Assembly (NCBI GenBank): GCA_008360975.2 | Contig: CM039189.1 | Coordinates: 12,404,056 to 12,468,055, forward strand | Source: Lichenostomus cassidix | Lineage: Eukaryota > Chordata > Aves > Passeriformes > Meliphagidae | DNA length: 64,000 nucleotides | Direction: 5' to 3' | Shown: piece after piece, positions 35,227 to 47,739 of the stretch | How the letters are laid out: every line of letters begins with the position of its first letter | Position numbering within the stretch: position 1 is the first letter of the stretch | The notes under the pieces: generated by a model | Told to the model about the DNA's origin: nothing | Database searches by the model: none | Seen by the model: only the letters and a program-made list of their open reading frames with translations | Program-made: the position numbers and the translations under genes

Positions 35227-36789
35227 TGATTTTTTTTAATCTGTTTATGCACACCAAGTCTTAAAGCTGGAGATCTGAATGTCACATGAGAGTGAAATGT
35301 GAGTCCATGAAATGTGTTCCACTCATGCTATTACCTAAAAGCTTCTGGGACTGGTCAAAGTTCCCTAAATCTCACAATAATTTCCTCTACAAGAAACTGG
35401 AAAAAAATTTTCAAGACTTTCTTCATGCACTGAAGAAATTACTTATTTCTCCTGCTTCTTCCCACCCAAAAGCACTATCTTCCAGGTTACTTTGTTATCT
35501 GTTCGTGATGGATAAGAGCAGGAGCAATTTAGCTACTCAAACAAGTCTGGATTGTAGTCTGAAAGTAGAAGTCATTAGCAAAATGCTATTTGGCTAGTGG
35601 CAGCTTAAACAGTGATATATGATGTTCACTCATTTTAAGTAATTTCTTCACAATTTTTAGCTCTTATTTAAGTGAATCTAGGAAATTTTCTCTGTGAAAT
35701 GGAAAAGATTTGTGCATGTTAAATGGAGGATTATAAAACATTGTTTTTGCAGCTGTCTGATCTCTTGTTAGTTAACACATTTTTCATTTACTTTTTCTTC
35801 TCTGAGTTCTGGTGTACTTCAGACACAAAACTGGAAAAGACTAATACAGCTTCTCAGTTTAGTCTAGTTTGGACCTTGAAATAACTTTTCGGAGTAAACA
35901 ACTGACCTAATTACATATACAGTGAAGGCATTAAAATGCAATACAGTCTGCAAAATGCAGTAGGGTCAGCAAAATACTACAGACTTCAAACGAAAAAAAG
36001 CTGCAAAACATACTTGTAAAATTTGCTTTACTACAGACAGACACAATCAGGTTAGTAATAACAGTGTGATCTTAAAAACGAAAGACAGCTATGTTTCAAT
36101 TCATGAGTTTGGAGAAAAGAGAATGGCAGAGCCAAGCCCCTGGAAAAGGTACCTTCCCAAGAGAAGCAACTTTGTTTTCTGAAGGGAGGTTGGTTATAAT
36201 CCCCTGGATGCCTAGTGAGATGTTTGCTGAACAGCAATGAACGCTGTACTTTAAAAACAAATCTAACAAACAATCAGCATATCTTTTTTACAGCCACCCT
36301 TTTATAGTCTCCCTAAAAGATTTACAGTCTCCATGGCTGTAAACGGTATGACTGAGCGATCTCTCGGTGAGAGCTGCCATGGTACTGTTGCTTCCCAGCA
36401 GGCAGTCCAGTCAGATGATGTAGAGTAGGCGTAGGGAGACAGATCCCATTTGAATGCATGAAAAAAACATGATGCTGGAATTTCATAGCTGTTGTAGAGT
36501 TTATTCTAGATGCCTGATCCTCATTTTTTGCTCGCTTGGAGCTTCCATTCAAACATAATGCTGGATTTGTGCAAAACTGCACTCCGTCACTTGTTTGAAT
36601 TTATCAGCATTTAATTTATGCCAACTCTGAATGCACTGCAGGGCAGCACAGAAATCACAGGAGCCACACACAGCTGATGACCGTGCTGCTTTCATTCCCC
36701 TGTCAGCAGGCACTGCAGAGCCATGCACCCTGTCCTTTTGGAAAGGCAGAGGCAGGGGAAGAAGCACTCCTGGAAATTCTTGCCACGGA

Positions 36790-36835
36790 TGCCTCATCTA
36801 TAAATTGGGACTAATAGCACTTCAGTATTTTGAGC
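36790..36835 (-). mobile_element. MIR-like SINE fragment
   Basis: GCCTCATCTATAAATTGGGA followed by CTAATAGCACTTCAGTATTT matches the reverse complement of the MIR tail, where a GCCTCAGTTTCCCCATCTATAAAATGGG-type segment precedes AATAATAGCACTTACC. The 5' half is not detectable. Confidence 0.55.
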
Positions 36836-37008
36836 AGTTCTTAATGTAGAGTTCAGACCTCTCTGATAGATTCCACTGTGAGCCTCAAGTGGTTTCTCCT
36901 GTGTCCAACAACCTGCTTCTGCAGAAGTTGCTGACTAGCTTGATAAGGAGCTGGATTAAGCTATTTGTTATCTGCCTGTATTGTACCCCAGATGCTTACC
37001 CATCTAAG

Positions 37009-37185
37009 GTACTTATATCAGCACCTTTACACCTAAGCACTTGCCGGTCTGTAATGGAAAGTATTTTCTTTATCATAGTCCTGGAAATAGTATTCTTTTC
37101 AATTTATAGATGGGGAGCTGAAGCAGAGAGAGTAAATTACTTTCCTGCAGTTTTAACAAGAATCCTGAGGCAGAGGAAGGACCTG
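37009..37185 (+). mobile_element. MIR-like CORE-SINE (amniote type)
   Basis: Blocks in order: ATCAGCACCTTTACACC near the start, a diverged core with GTATTTTCTTTATCATAGTC, then TTTATAGATGGGGAGCTGAAG and CAGAGAGAGTAAATTAC, ending with TCCTGAGGCAGAGGAAGG. The later blocks fit the MIR segment written roughly as TTTACAGATGGGGAAACTGAGG, CACAGAGAG, a TAAGTGACTTGCC segment and GGCAGAGC. The minisatellite at 37.2 kb begins some 10-15 bases after the SINE tail. The copy is old and inactive. Confidence 0.75.
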
Positions 37186-37195
37186 CCCCTGGCGT

Positions 37196-38209
37196 GGCTG
37201 TGTTTCAGGCTGTGTCAGGCTGTGTCAGACTGTGTGTCAGGCTGTGTGTCAGGCTGTGTCAGGCTGTGTGTCAGGCTGTGTGTCAGGCTGTGTCAGGCTG
37301 TGTCAGGCTGTGTCAGGCTGTGTGTCAGGCTGTGTGAGACTGTGTGTCAGGCTGTGTCAGGCTGTGTCAGGCTGTGTCAGGCTGTGTGTCAGGCTGTGTG
37401 CAGGCTGTGTGTCAGGCTGTGTGTCAGGCTGTGTGTAGGCTGTGTCAGGCTGTGTGTCAGGCTGTGGTAGGCTGTGTGTCAGGCTGTGTGTCAGGCTGTG
37501 TCAGGCTGTGTCGGTGTGTCAGGCTGTGTGCAGGCTGTGTGTCAGGCTGTGTGTCAGGCTGTGTGTCAGGCTGTGTGTCAGGCTGTGTCAGGCTGTGTGT
37601 CAGGCTGTGAGTCAGGCTGTGTGTCAGGCTGTGTGTCAGGCTGTGTCAGGCTGTGTCAGGCTGTGTGGTGTGTGTCAGGCTGTGTGTCAGGCTGTGTGTC
37701 AGGCTGTGTTTCAGGCTGTGTCAGGCTGTGTTTCAGGCTGTGTGTCAGGCTGTGTGTTGTGTGTTCAGGCTGTGTTTCAGGCTGTGTCAGGCTGTGAGTC
37801 AGGCTGTGTGTCAGGCTATTTCAGGCTGTGTGTCAGGCTGTGTGTCAGGCTGTGTGTCACGCTGTGTGTCAGTCTGTATCAGGCTGTGTTTCAGGCTGTG
37901 TGTCAGGCTGTGTGTCAGGCTGTGTGTCAGGCTGTGTTTCAGGCTGTGTGTCAGGCTGTGTCAGGCTGTGTCAGGCTGTGTGTCAGGCTGTGTCAGGCTG
38001 TGTCAGGCTGTGAGTCAGGCTGTGTGTCAGGCTGTGTGTCAGGCTGTGTGTCAGGCTGTGTGTAGGCTGTGTCAGGCTGTGTAGCTGTGTAGCTGTGTCA
38101 GGTGTGTGTCAGGTGTGTGTCAGGCTGTGTCAGGCTGTGTGTCAGGCTGTGTGTCAGGCTGTGAGTCAGGCTGTGTGTCAGGCTGTGTGTCAGGCTGTGT
38201 GTCAGGCTG
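37196..38209. repeat. Minisatellite of about 1 kb, 10- and 12-bp units
   Basis: The array is built from CAGGCTGTGT (10 bp) and CAGGCTGTGTGT (12 bp), with variants ending GAGT or TTT, occasional 11-bp units and a few losses of CAG. Roughly 90 units fit in 1,014 bases. The plus strand has no stop codon in any frame of the basic unit, which produces long cysteine-rich frames (SGCVRLCQAV-like) such as 37442-38065. None has a credible start or splice context. Near 38080-38120 the array degenerates (GTAGCTGTGTAGCTGTG) and then resumes. Copy number is expected to vary between individuals. Confidence 0.96.
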
Positions 38210-38488
38210 CAACAGGCAAAGAAGGGAAAGCCAGGGAGAGGGAGAAAAAGATATTGTACCATAATGTCTTATTTACCAGCCATACACACAATCCCCTAAA
38301 TTGCCCAGATCAAAAGAGAGGAGCAAAGTTCATTAAAATCAAACCATTACTTTCAGGCTTTTTTATGGGTTATGGACCATAACGTATCCATAATTGTATG
38401 ATTTACAAATCCTTATGAAAAATGTGAGCATCTTTTAAAAGATCTTTTTGTTGCAATCTCTAAACAATCCCTCAGTGGTTGAAAGAAG

Positions 38489-38509
38489 AACCAAACCAAA
38501 CCAAACCAA
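38489..38509. repeat. CCAAA pentanucleotide repeat
   Basis: Four tandem CCAAA-type units form a short microsatellite. GGTTT/CCAAA tracts are frequent in bird DNA, which fits the proposed source. Confidence 0.85.
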
Positions 38510-39328
38510 TCTGCACATCCAAGTAAAGTAAGGCCTAAATAATTCTTTTGCAGTCATGCAGTTATGGATACTTGCAGCATTTAATTTTCACAAAATTGTC
38601 CTTATTTTTCTTAAGACAGAAGAAATTTGCCTCAATTAGGGAAATTAACCATACAGTAGGAAGAGAGCCCATCTCTTGTTACCAGAAACAATCACAATAA
38701 GTGTTACTTTTTTGATATATATTATGACTGAATGGAATTTTGAATGACAATGGGAATAAAACCAACTATTTTCAAGGAATTGGTCAAAAGCAATTAACAA
38801 TTAACCAAACATTAATGTCTTTTGTTCTAGCTGACAATTAGCAATTAGCCACTAGTTGGGACCATATGTCACATATCTGCTACGGAAATTAAAATGACTG
38901 ACAAAGGAAATTAGAGTGACTGGGGTCAGTGATTACATTAAGCCAACTGAGTATAGGCCAGGTCAGTGCATATGTATTGCTTATTGTGCTTTGTGTGAAG
39001 TGTGCTTGGAGCTAGGGAAGAAAAGCCCTGCAAGTGACAGGAGGAGAAGGGAAGGACTCCTTTCCCACAGGCAGCAGTGCAGAAGGAGCACTCCTGGAGC
39101 AGGCAGAGAAGCTGCTGTGTGAGAATCAGGGAGAGGATACATGCCCTGGTCTACTAGGCAATGGCAAGGGAGAGATTCTTCTAGGGACTCAGTGAATACT
39201 GTGCAGAGTTTGGGCAACCTTTAAAGCCACTGAAAAGGATTGGTCCCCTGAGGACACACTGACAGGGAAAAGATTAGTTTTAGTCTTTCCCTTGTGGCAT
39301 GTCTAAGATTTCTTTATCTGAAGTATTT

Positions 39329-39369
39329 ACTCTCTTGTAGTTTTGTTTTACTCTCTTATAGTTTTGTTT
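39329..39369. repeat. Tandem duplication of about 20 bp
   Basis: TACTCTCTTGTAGTTTTGTT is followed directly by TTACTCTCTTATAGTTTTGT, two copies differing at one or two positions. It is a small local duplication with no assigned role. Confidence 0.75.
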
Positions 39370-42300
39370 CATCTTCTTATGGCCTTTTGTTTTATAGTCT
39401 GGAAGACATCTAGGTGTTTTATGTGCATATTTTAATATTTTAGGGAAAAAGCGCAGCCAGTTCCACACAGATCTGTGTTAGGCATGTGGTCCAACCACCA
39501 AGTTTCTCTGCATTGGTTCATCTCCAGTAGTTGAGCAGTGAGATTGAGTACCATGAGAAGTCACTGTCTGAAGAACTACAAAGATGAAAGACTTTTTCCC
39601 CTGGGATGAGGCTGTAACTGTCTCTTCTGAGATATGATACTGCAAGGATCAGAGAAAATGTTTCTGACAGTAGGCAGGGTTGCTGAATATGTGTAGGTGA
39701 CTTGGTGAGATATTTCATTTACCTCCTAAGAAAAGTAGATTCAATTCTGCTAAGGAAATACTTCTATTTCTTCTTTTCTTTTTTTTTCATGGTAGAAGAT
39801 GCTATGGACTGGGAACCATTCAGCAAAAGCTTTAGTTTTCTTCCTGCCAAACTTGGTTTTAAATATAGAAAGGTGTCAAGTTACTCCTTACTACTAATAG
39901 AAAATAAAGTGCAAATAAACCTGTGGCAAAGCATAGCAGATTTATATCACAACTATTTCCATAAATAATATAACGGGCACTTGTTGTCTGAACAGCAAAT
40001 AATTGATCTAAGGAAGAAGAAGTTTCTCTTTTATATATTTCTATCACTTCACATGCAAGGTTCCTGTCTCAGTGTGGTGTAGGGCAAAGCACTGGCTGGT
40101 GTTGCACTGCAGCATAGCCTATGTGACATAATGCAACAGGACAATTGCTATTTAAAGAAAAATGAGGCTAAGCTAAATCAGCCCTTACTACAGGGGCTGT
40201 TTAGCTGGATTATAAAAGGAAAACTGTTTCTTCAATTACAGTTAACTATAGTCCATCCTCTGGCTGAAGCTGCACAGAGAAACATTTGCTTTATTCTCCA
40301 GAGAGATTCCTCTGAAGGTGACCCTTGCACACAAACCAGTCCCTGGACACTCTCACTTACTGCAGTTAATATGAGCTGGAGAGCCTCAGCTTAGAGACTC
40401 ATTCTTTCAGAAGTGCTCAGGCTCTGTCGAGAGCTGAGGTGCATGAGAGAAGCTTCAGCCAGGAGAAATGATTCTTGCTTGAAAGGATCAATCTCTGAGG
40501 AGCACAGCTTCTCTCACAGAGCAGTGCACAGACCATCCTCCTCCTTGCATCACCCAGCTGGGCTGCTTGAGGGGGCACTGGGTATAACCCAGCTGGTTTT
40601 GGCTGGTACCTGGGTTGGTACCTCTTCCATCTGGCTGATATACTGAGACCATCAAAGGTAAGTCTCACAGAGAGATATCAACAAAAGAATAGCAAGACTG
40701 CTGTTGGCCTTGATGGTATGTGGAGAGAAGAGCAGGTCAGATGAGCAGGAAGCCCTGAGGGGGGGAAGTCCTCTAAAGAAATGTGCTGGAGAGCTCAGAG
40801 AGCTGCCTGGATATGCCAGACCTCATTTGTATGATGGATATGAAGTATTTGTGACATTTTTGTTAAAACATCATTCTAGGTAACCCTGGAGTGAGCATGA
40901 TGTTTGTATTCATGTTTGGAAGTGTTTGAACAATGTTTCTGGGAGAGAGGGGTCATTGAAAGCTCCATCAAAGCCTTCAGTGTTTGCAAAAAAGAAATAG
41001 TGAGAAGTGGGCAGTGGAAGAATATTCTTTCAGGTATTCTGTGTTACAGAGACAAGTGAGAGAAAGTCTGGAGTACAGCTGATGACTCCTTGAAACAGCA
41101 GTAGACTTGATGTATAGATTGCTAAGAAAAGGAGGAGGAATAGTTTTGGTGAAGTTCACAGGAGTGAGAAAACCAAAAATTAGATGAAAAGCAACCCTTG
41201 GGCTGATTTCAGCAGTGGAGATAAGGAGAGCTGGAGGGGCCCCAGCAGCCCTGCTGAGCTCTGATCCCTGCTGCAGCTCCAAGTAGATCCTGATCAACAC
41301 TTACATATCCTTGACAGACATATGAACTTTAAACCAAACAAGCTACATGCAAATTTAATCAGAGAAGGAAGACCATAACATCTGCCATACCAGCATCTCT
41401 GTCCTGCTGGAATAGCCATGGGCAGGTAGAGTACTTAGCCTTATTCAATTTTCCCAAGTTATTGTTTTCTTGCGTCTTCCTCTCCTTTGTACAGCTTCCT
41501 GTTGATTAGTTCTGCTTAATAATTCTCTGATCTAAGAACAAGAAAAGGTTGTTCTGTCCTTAGTCATAGTTGGAATATTAAGAAATATTGCTCATTCTTG
41601 AGCACAAAAAATCTTTCTCAGTTCTTTTCGTATTTATCACTCTGTGTAATATATAGAGAGAAGATACATATTTCTCACTGTCATTTTCCATCTGCTTGAA
41701 ACAACACATCAAGTGTTGGTCAGCAAGGGAATAGAGACAAAAAAAGCACTGGTGTCTGTCAACGAATTTTTGCCATCTTAGCAGGAATCTTTGCTTGGTT
41801 TATGCTTTATTATTTCAATTAATTGGGCAGCCATATAACCCAAATATTTATTAGCTTAAAATAATGCTGAGTTTATATGAGTCCCAAATTTTGCCTTAAA
41901 AAGTGAAGTATTCTGTCAGTGATTTTACAAGAGTAGACAAGCATGAAATTAATTTTATATATTAGCACTAGGAAAGCTTACAGCTTGCTAACATTGGTAG
42001 GAAATTTTACTAGAACTGTAATATAAGGCTGTAGGGATTTTCCCCCTTCAGCTAGGTGAATTTCTTCAGCAATTCAAACCTCTAATAACTTCTTTAAATA
42101 GGGTATCTAAATTTCCATACTGGGACTTCCTAATCTAATTCTACTCTGCTGCCTTGTGTGTGCATAGCTGTGATATAGAATATATTTTTGTATACATAAT
42201 AGTATCATGCCTCTATATAGTTAGACTGGGGCTATGTTGGGAAGATTAGACTCATTGAATTAGAGAAAGCTTGTTTCACAGTTCTGCTTAGACTATGAAA

Positions 42301-42859
42301 ATGGGGTTTGATAAATATGGAGATGTTTGTCCACTATTCCTGTGTAATGGCACAATGAACTGCCAACACAGTAGAGCTTAGGATATTCTTCTGTAACAGC
42401 TGATTCTACTCTCCTCATGGATACTCAGGGAAGAGGTTTGTAAGTCTGTGACTAATTTCTATGCATTGCAGGGCTGGGTTCATCCTGATACATCTAGATG
42501 TGGCTGATCCAAGTTCTTATATAAACTGTTCAGGCCATCTGCAGCTGGAAATAGCTCCACCTGAGAAGCACCATGTATTCAATATTTCCATATTTTCAAA
42601 TAATTCCTTTTTTATATGATTGCTTCCTTGCATGCATTCTAGTAAAACCACTCTAGGAATTTGTTCTGCAAGTCAGATTGTAGCTTTATAGCAGCACATA
42701 TACCATGATTTTTTTGATAATGTCAGTCTCTCAGCAATAAAGCGAGCAGGCCTATTTTTAACAGTAGATCAAGAAGTACTTGTACCTTTGAATGTTTAAT
42801 TACAGCACATAAGGACTTGTGATAGGTCTAGGCATGGTACTACATGGCTTCTAACACAG

Positions 42860-43260
42860 TTGTATGAATTCGCTTTTTCATTTCCTATTGAAAACATAAT
42901 GTAAAAGAATCTTTCGCTGCCTTTCAGTGTAAATTAGAGTTTTAAATTATGTGGCTGTCATTTGAATATGCTAATTATGCTATATTATTTTACAGACCAT
43001 TAGACACGCCTATAAAAATGTGTCTTAAGTTCTAAGCCTTTTGATTAACTTGTTGACACTCTGTATTCTCCAGTACTTGCTTAAGACTGGTAATTGGCAT
43101 TCAAAGAGGTAGCAGAATGCACCTGCCATTCTGACCACTGGTGACCTTCACTATGAATTAACTGAAAAATCCATGTCAGGCAGTTAATTGAATGAAGCTG
43201 TGAACTTGTAAGTGGTAATGGTTATGATTAGTGTATAACATGCCATAACAGTAATGATGT
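42860..43260. promoter_or_regulatory. Candidate conserved non-coding element (unproven)
   Basis: A unique block with TTTGAATATGCTAATTATGC (about 42961-42980, an octamer/homeodomain-like cluster), CCTATAAAAATG and GGCAGTTAATTGAATGAAGC. No coding frame or simple repeat crosses it. Its texture resembles enhancers found in gene deserts, but no alignment is available. Confidence 0.22.
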
Positions 43261-43317
43261 AATCTTGGTCTCAAGAGATTTAGGGTTGAAGTCTTGGGGG
43301 TTTTATATGCCAAACTA

Positions 43318-43372
43318 AAGAGGGGCTAAATGACAAGAGGGAAGCTTGAAAGGGGGAGAGAGGGAAAGGAAT
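43318..43372. repeat. Purine-rich tract
   Basis: AAGAGGGGCTAAATGACAAG continues into GGGGGAGAGAGGGAAAGGAA. It is nearly all purine on the plus strand in its second half. Possible weak triplex or quadruplex potential. Confidence 0.5.
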
Positions 43373-46017
43373 GCCTCTTCTTTCCAAAGACTCTAAAGAT
43401 AAAAATATTTAATTGGATTTGAGAGGTTGGTGAACTTTTTATTCCCATCAGAGTGCTTCATCTGTCTTTAAGGTAGAAAGAACTGTCAGCAGCCCTTTCG
43501 TCTAGTCATGGAGAGGTATTTGTCACTTGTGGCTGGATGTGAGGAGCTGCATGAAAATGACTGTGTTTTGTCATTGTTTCAGGGAGCCAGAGAACATCCA
43601 TGGCTCGCTGGGGCACATGCTGTGCATAGCATGAACGTGTGGACTGGCTTATATGCTACTTTCTTGTTGAATGCTATCATAGCCATTACAGTAACAAGAT
43701 TAGTGATGCAAAGCTGTTCATGCTTTCTTTAGACTTTACATTTCTGTATGCTAGTGACAAATATGACCTGAGCAGCCAGAAAAAGACATTTGGTAAGGAT
43801 GATGTGGATACATCTAAGCACACCCTGCATGCAAGGAGGAAGAGCTTTTGTAAACTGGATGGATCCTGCTGGGCTTTCAGCTTTGGAGCCCTTTTGTGAA
43901 ATGTGCTTCTAACTCCATGCCCTGTTTATATGCTTGTTAGAATATGACATCTTGCAAATACACTCTACAAGGCATGTTGCTGAACCAATAAATAAGAGAA
44001 ATGAAGCCTTTCATGGCTGTTGTATCAGGCCAGTAACCAGCTTGCTCATGAGCTGAAATGGAGCATATATCCAGAAATGCAAGGGAAAGCTTTGCCAAGT
44101 GCTGCCAGTCTACTTTAAGCATAACACTTTCAATTTAGCAAGAGTTGTACTATTGAATCACAAAAAGTGTATTTCAGGAATCTGCATATTTATACTGAGA
44201 TTAATTATGTAAATTATATTTAATATGAACGAATTAGGGGAACCAAATTTAACTAGAGTTTAGGAAGAGTAATGGAATAATAATCTAGCTATTAAAGGTG
44301 GTCAAAGATCTGCATCACAGGAGTTATATTAACCTTGCTAGTAATTTAGTGTGTCATAATGGAGTTAGACTTTCTCTTGTCAGTGCATTTGCAACCTGGC
44401 TATAATAAAACTCAGATTCTACCAAGACAGAATAAGACATAAATATGTCTTCTTTGTGTAGCCCACATGAGAGCTTCATTGGGTTTGTGTTAATGCATAC
44501 ATGTGTTGAGTAGCATGACTAGACTCTATACCTGTATGTTTACACAAAAATAGAAATTAAGTCCTAGTTAATATAATGAATCCTCTCTCATGCATTATAG
44601 GGACACAGATAGGCTACATTATTTTTACTCATTATCACTAGAGTGAGGGTGGAACTATGCCTCTCTGGCACTGTTACTCTGAGCTCTTTATGTTTTAAGA
44701 ATCTGTCTTCTGCATGTCATATAATGATTAAATGGTTCTGAATACAGTGTTTAGAGGTTTGTAATGTACCTTCTATCTAGCATGTCAAGCCTGACTGTAT
44801 CAAATGTCGTACTTTTTTTTCTCTAAACACCTTCACTGTCCATCATTTTGATCCAAAAAGCCTGAGTCAGTATATGGTTTTCTATATTCCCACACTTTGG
44901 TTTTGCTCCTTTCTGCTGAGGTTATTGTTGTTCCACAAGGCTTTGGCACACCTTGTAACCCCAAATCCTAACTAAACAGCTCACTCTGGCCTTGTTTCTG
45001 AGTGAAATGAGTGTAGTGTAGTTATATTGCATGTCTTTGAAACCTTCCTGGCAGATTTGATTGAAGCTGACACAAGTTTTCACAATGATTGGAAAAAGTC
45101 AGTTAATTCAGGTCTTGTGATGGTAAGAGGACAGGTAGAAGTGACACTCTATTGGCATCTCCTTAAAGGGAAAGATCACATGAAGCCTGTGTTAGGCAGC
45201 AGAGAATCCATAAAAAGAAAAGATTTAGAGATGTCTAGACCTGGGAGATGCTTTAGTCTGAATTCATGTTGTCTTGGACCTCCCAAATCAACTAATCTGT
45301 GGAAATCCAGGCTACCCTATCTGCAGGTCCCAGAGTGTGGCTTTCTTCAGTGGCTGAACACATTTTTAGAGTATCAGGGGGCCTTCAGCACCAGAAGTGT
45401 GAAATGATGACAGAACAGAGGCTGAATGTGTAGTAGCTTGGAAAGCTGTGTGCTGTTCAAGACTGGGGTTAAAAGACAACGAAAGCTAAAAAGATATTTA
45501 TAAGATAATGAATACCCCAGAACAAACCTGAAAGCACTGAGATTTGGCCCTCTAAAGCATGAGATTTGGATGATTTCTTGCAAAAACACATTCTGAGGCA
45601 GAAGTGCAAATCTATCCAAGAGTAACTCAGAGTCCAGGAGCCCTGTCACTATGTAAAGCATGCACATATATAAGTGTTCAAATTTAACACTCTTACAGTG
45701 TTAATCCATTGCTTTTGTACATTCAGACAAGTCTTTTGGCTTCTCTGCTTTATCGACTGACATTGCATGGTTAGTTATCATATGGTTAACAATTGTTCTA
45801 ATATTTAATTTTTACATCATTTAGGTATCTATAGAATAGCAAACATCATCACTGTTAAAGGCAGTGAGTTGACCTCTGGAGAATCTGAATCTCCATACTG
45901 GCTGTAAAACTAATGAAGGATTTTTCAGAGCCAGTGCCTTTGTCCTTAGGACAAATGTCTGTGTTTGACAAAGTTCATTTTTGGTTTAATTTCCAGCCCT
46001 GCACTAGAGCTTGAATC

Positions 46018-46107
46018 CTTGATCCTGTTTCTGCCAAGCACTGAGCTCACTGTTCTTCTGCTGTTGTCATCAGTGAGAGCCGAGGGCACTCGCACCTGGC
46101 AGGAACT
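46018..46107. repeat. Ancient palindromic amniote interspersed repeat
   Basis: CTTGATCCTGTTTCTGCCAA, GCACTGAGCTCACTGTTCTT, GTTGTCATCAGTGAGAGCCG, AGGGCACTCGCACCTGGCAG follow in order. They fit the symmetrical repeat of turtles, crocodilians and birds that reads roughly CCTGATCCTGCAAGGTGCTG, AGC, CTCAACTCCC, ATTGACTTCA, then GTGGGAGCTGAGGG and GCTCAGCACCTCGCAGGATC. Both arms and the core are visible, so this is the clearest copy in the window. The frame at 46070-46417 (minus) runs into it and is not a gene. Confidence 0.6.
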
Positions 46108-47441
46108 GGCACTTTGATGGCAAGCAGGGATATTGCAAAGCAGGATTAAAGTGCACTTGCTGACAGAGCTGTTTGAAGAAGCTTTCAGAGCACCTGCCCA
46201 TGCTGTGCCTGACTCTAGACTTTGCTATCAGCCCCTCAACCTCATTAGCACCAAATTCATTCTCAAAATTAAATAAATAAGAGCCTGTGACAGCACTATT
46301 TATTTTCTGCAGCATGCCTAAGATATTCCCAAATAATAAAATATAGCATCTTGCTGTTCTTGCTCCCAAGGGCAATTTAAGGGATAGAGCAGTTCTGAAT
46401 GTTTTGCCCCAGAACAAAAGAGAAAGGGTAAAACATTAAAGATGCCTGAAGTTTCTTTAGTTTTCACTGAAACATTGTTTGTGTTTTTTCCCCAAACCAA
46501 GAAAGCAGACAGAATACAAAGTAAAATTCATGGACTGAGGGTTTTCTTGTCCTGAGAGTCTTTTGCCTTCACTATATTTTGGTGGTGACTATTATCATAT
46601 TAAATCAAAATGGGAGAACAATGCATCCTGCATCATTGGAATTGCTCCCTACCCTTTGGACTTATCTTTCAATAAAAAATTATTTCCTTGCACTTGGGGT
46701 GAATTAAAATTTCCAGAGGCAGAGAACATTGACAAGGTAATTGGCTTTCTATAAAACCTTTCAAGATTGAGAAGAAACCTTGCCATAATAAAGGAAACTG
46801 TGAGCAGAAAAGAAATGGAGGAAAAAGGAAACAAGAAAAACTGAAAAACAAGTACTTTTTAAAGTCTCTACTTTCCTGTAATGATGAATTCCATTAATTT
46901 TGAATTAAAATTTCATATGCACAGTATTTTTGGTAAAAGGCTACCTGAAGACTTCGGGTTTTTTTGTATAACAGGGGGCCTATTCCACTGACAACACAGA
47001 AACAGCAGTACTTTGGTATGTTTTAGTGCTTACCATCAACCTCGGGCAAGAATGTAGGCTACTTTCCAAATTAATATTCACTTGCAGCTTTTCTACCCTA
47101 GCAAGAACTTGCACCCTCTTTGCCCTAGCTCATCACACAGCCTCTTTCCCTAAAAATATTCCATCTTAGATTCCTACCCCCGCATCCAATGATTTGGTGA
47201 ATTCATAACTGATCTGCTGCCATTATTTGAGCATCACCCTTGTAATTTTGACAATGTAACAATGAAATTTAGAACTATATGGATCAGGGAGAGATGCATG
47301 AGGAAAACTCCAGATGTAATGAAATGTTTCATATATTAATAAAATGTTTTAATTTAGTGAGATTTGGGGTTTTTTATTGTACCTGCAAAACTATTTGTAG
47401 GAAAATATGGTTGGTTGTTTCATGACATTTCTGGAGTTTCT

Positions 47442-47460
47442 GGTGTGTGTGTGTGTGTGT
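47442..47460. repeat. GT dinucleotide microsatellite
   Basis: About nine GT units in tandem, flanked by unique sequence. Confidence 0.92.
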
Positions 47461-47739
47461 CCACTGACTGGCTTGGCAGCTTCTGTAACATCACTGGATA
47501 ACCGCTAGAATCAATTTAAATCAAATTACATGCATAAATCTAATTATCTGCTATTGTTTATAGAAGCAAGCCCTGAGGGATTTAACAGACAGGAAAGCAA
47601 AGTGTGAAAAAAAAAGGTTTGAAGTGGGTGGTTCTGTTCCACTACCCCTCAGCTTTTCAAAAGTGCAGGAAATTAAAAAAAACCCAAACAAACTCTGAAT
47701 CTCAAACAGTAAATCCTAACAGCAGGCTTCTCATTGGTT

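Larger units (their letters stand above)
33560..36785. other. Non-coding AT-rich DNA, no gene recognised
   Basis: No open frame exceeds about 103 codons and none is recognisable. The stretch contains an old palindromic repeat at 34.25 kb and an imperfect palindrome at 35.2 kb. AT content is very high between 34.3 and 35.3 kb. Confidence 0.7.
38215..46010. other. Non-coding DNA, no gene recognised
   Basis: The longest open frame is 126 codons at 45027-45407 on the plus strand, with no recognisable domain. A strong donor-like AAAGGTAAGT lies at about 40656-40665, but no coding exon precedes it convincingly. Local features include a CCAAA repeat at 38.49 kb, a tandem repeat at 39.33 kb and a purine-rich patch at 43.32 kb. 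The block 42.86-43.26 kb is a candidate conserved element. Confidence 0.68.

Noticed and set aside
36889..38084. Long cysteine-rich frames (CVRLCQAV-like) resembling a metallothionein- or keratin-like protein
   Set aside because: All arise from the 10/12-bp minisatellite, whose basic unit lacks stops in any plus frame. There are overlapping frames and no conserved ends.
40650..40670. Strong splice-donor-like AAAGGTAAGT
   Set aside because: A single donor-like match is expected by chance in 64 kb, and no coding exon ends there.
45027..45407. 126-codon plus-strand frame
   Set aside because: Translation resembles no known protein and has no flanking splice signals that would form an exon.
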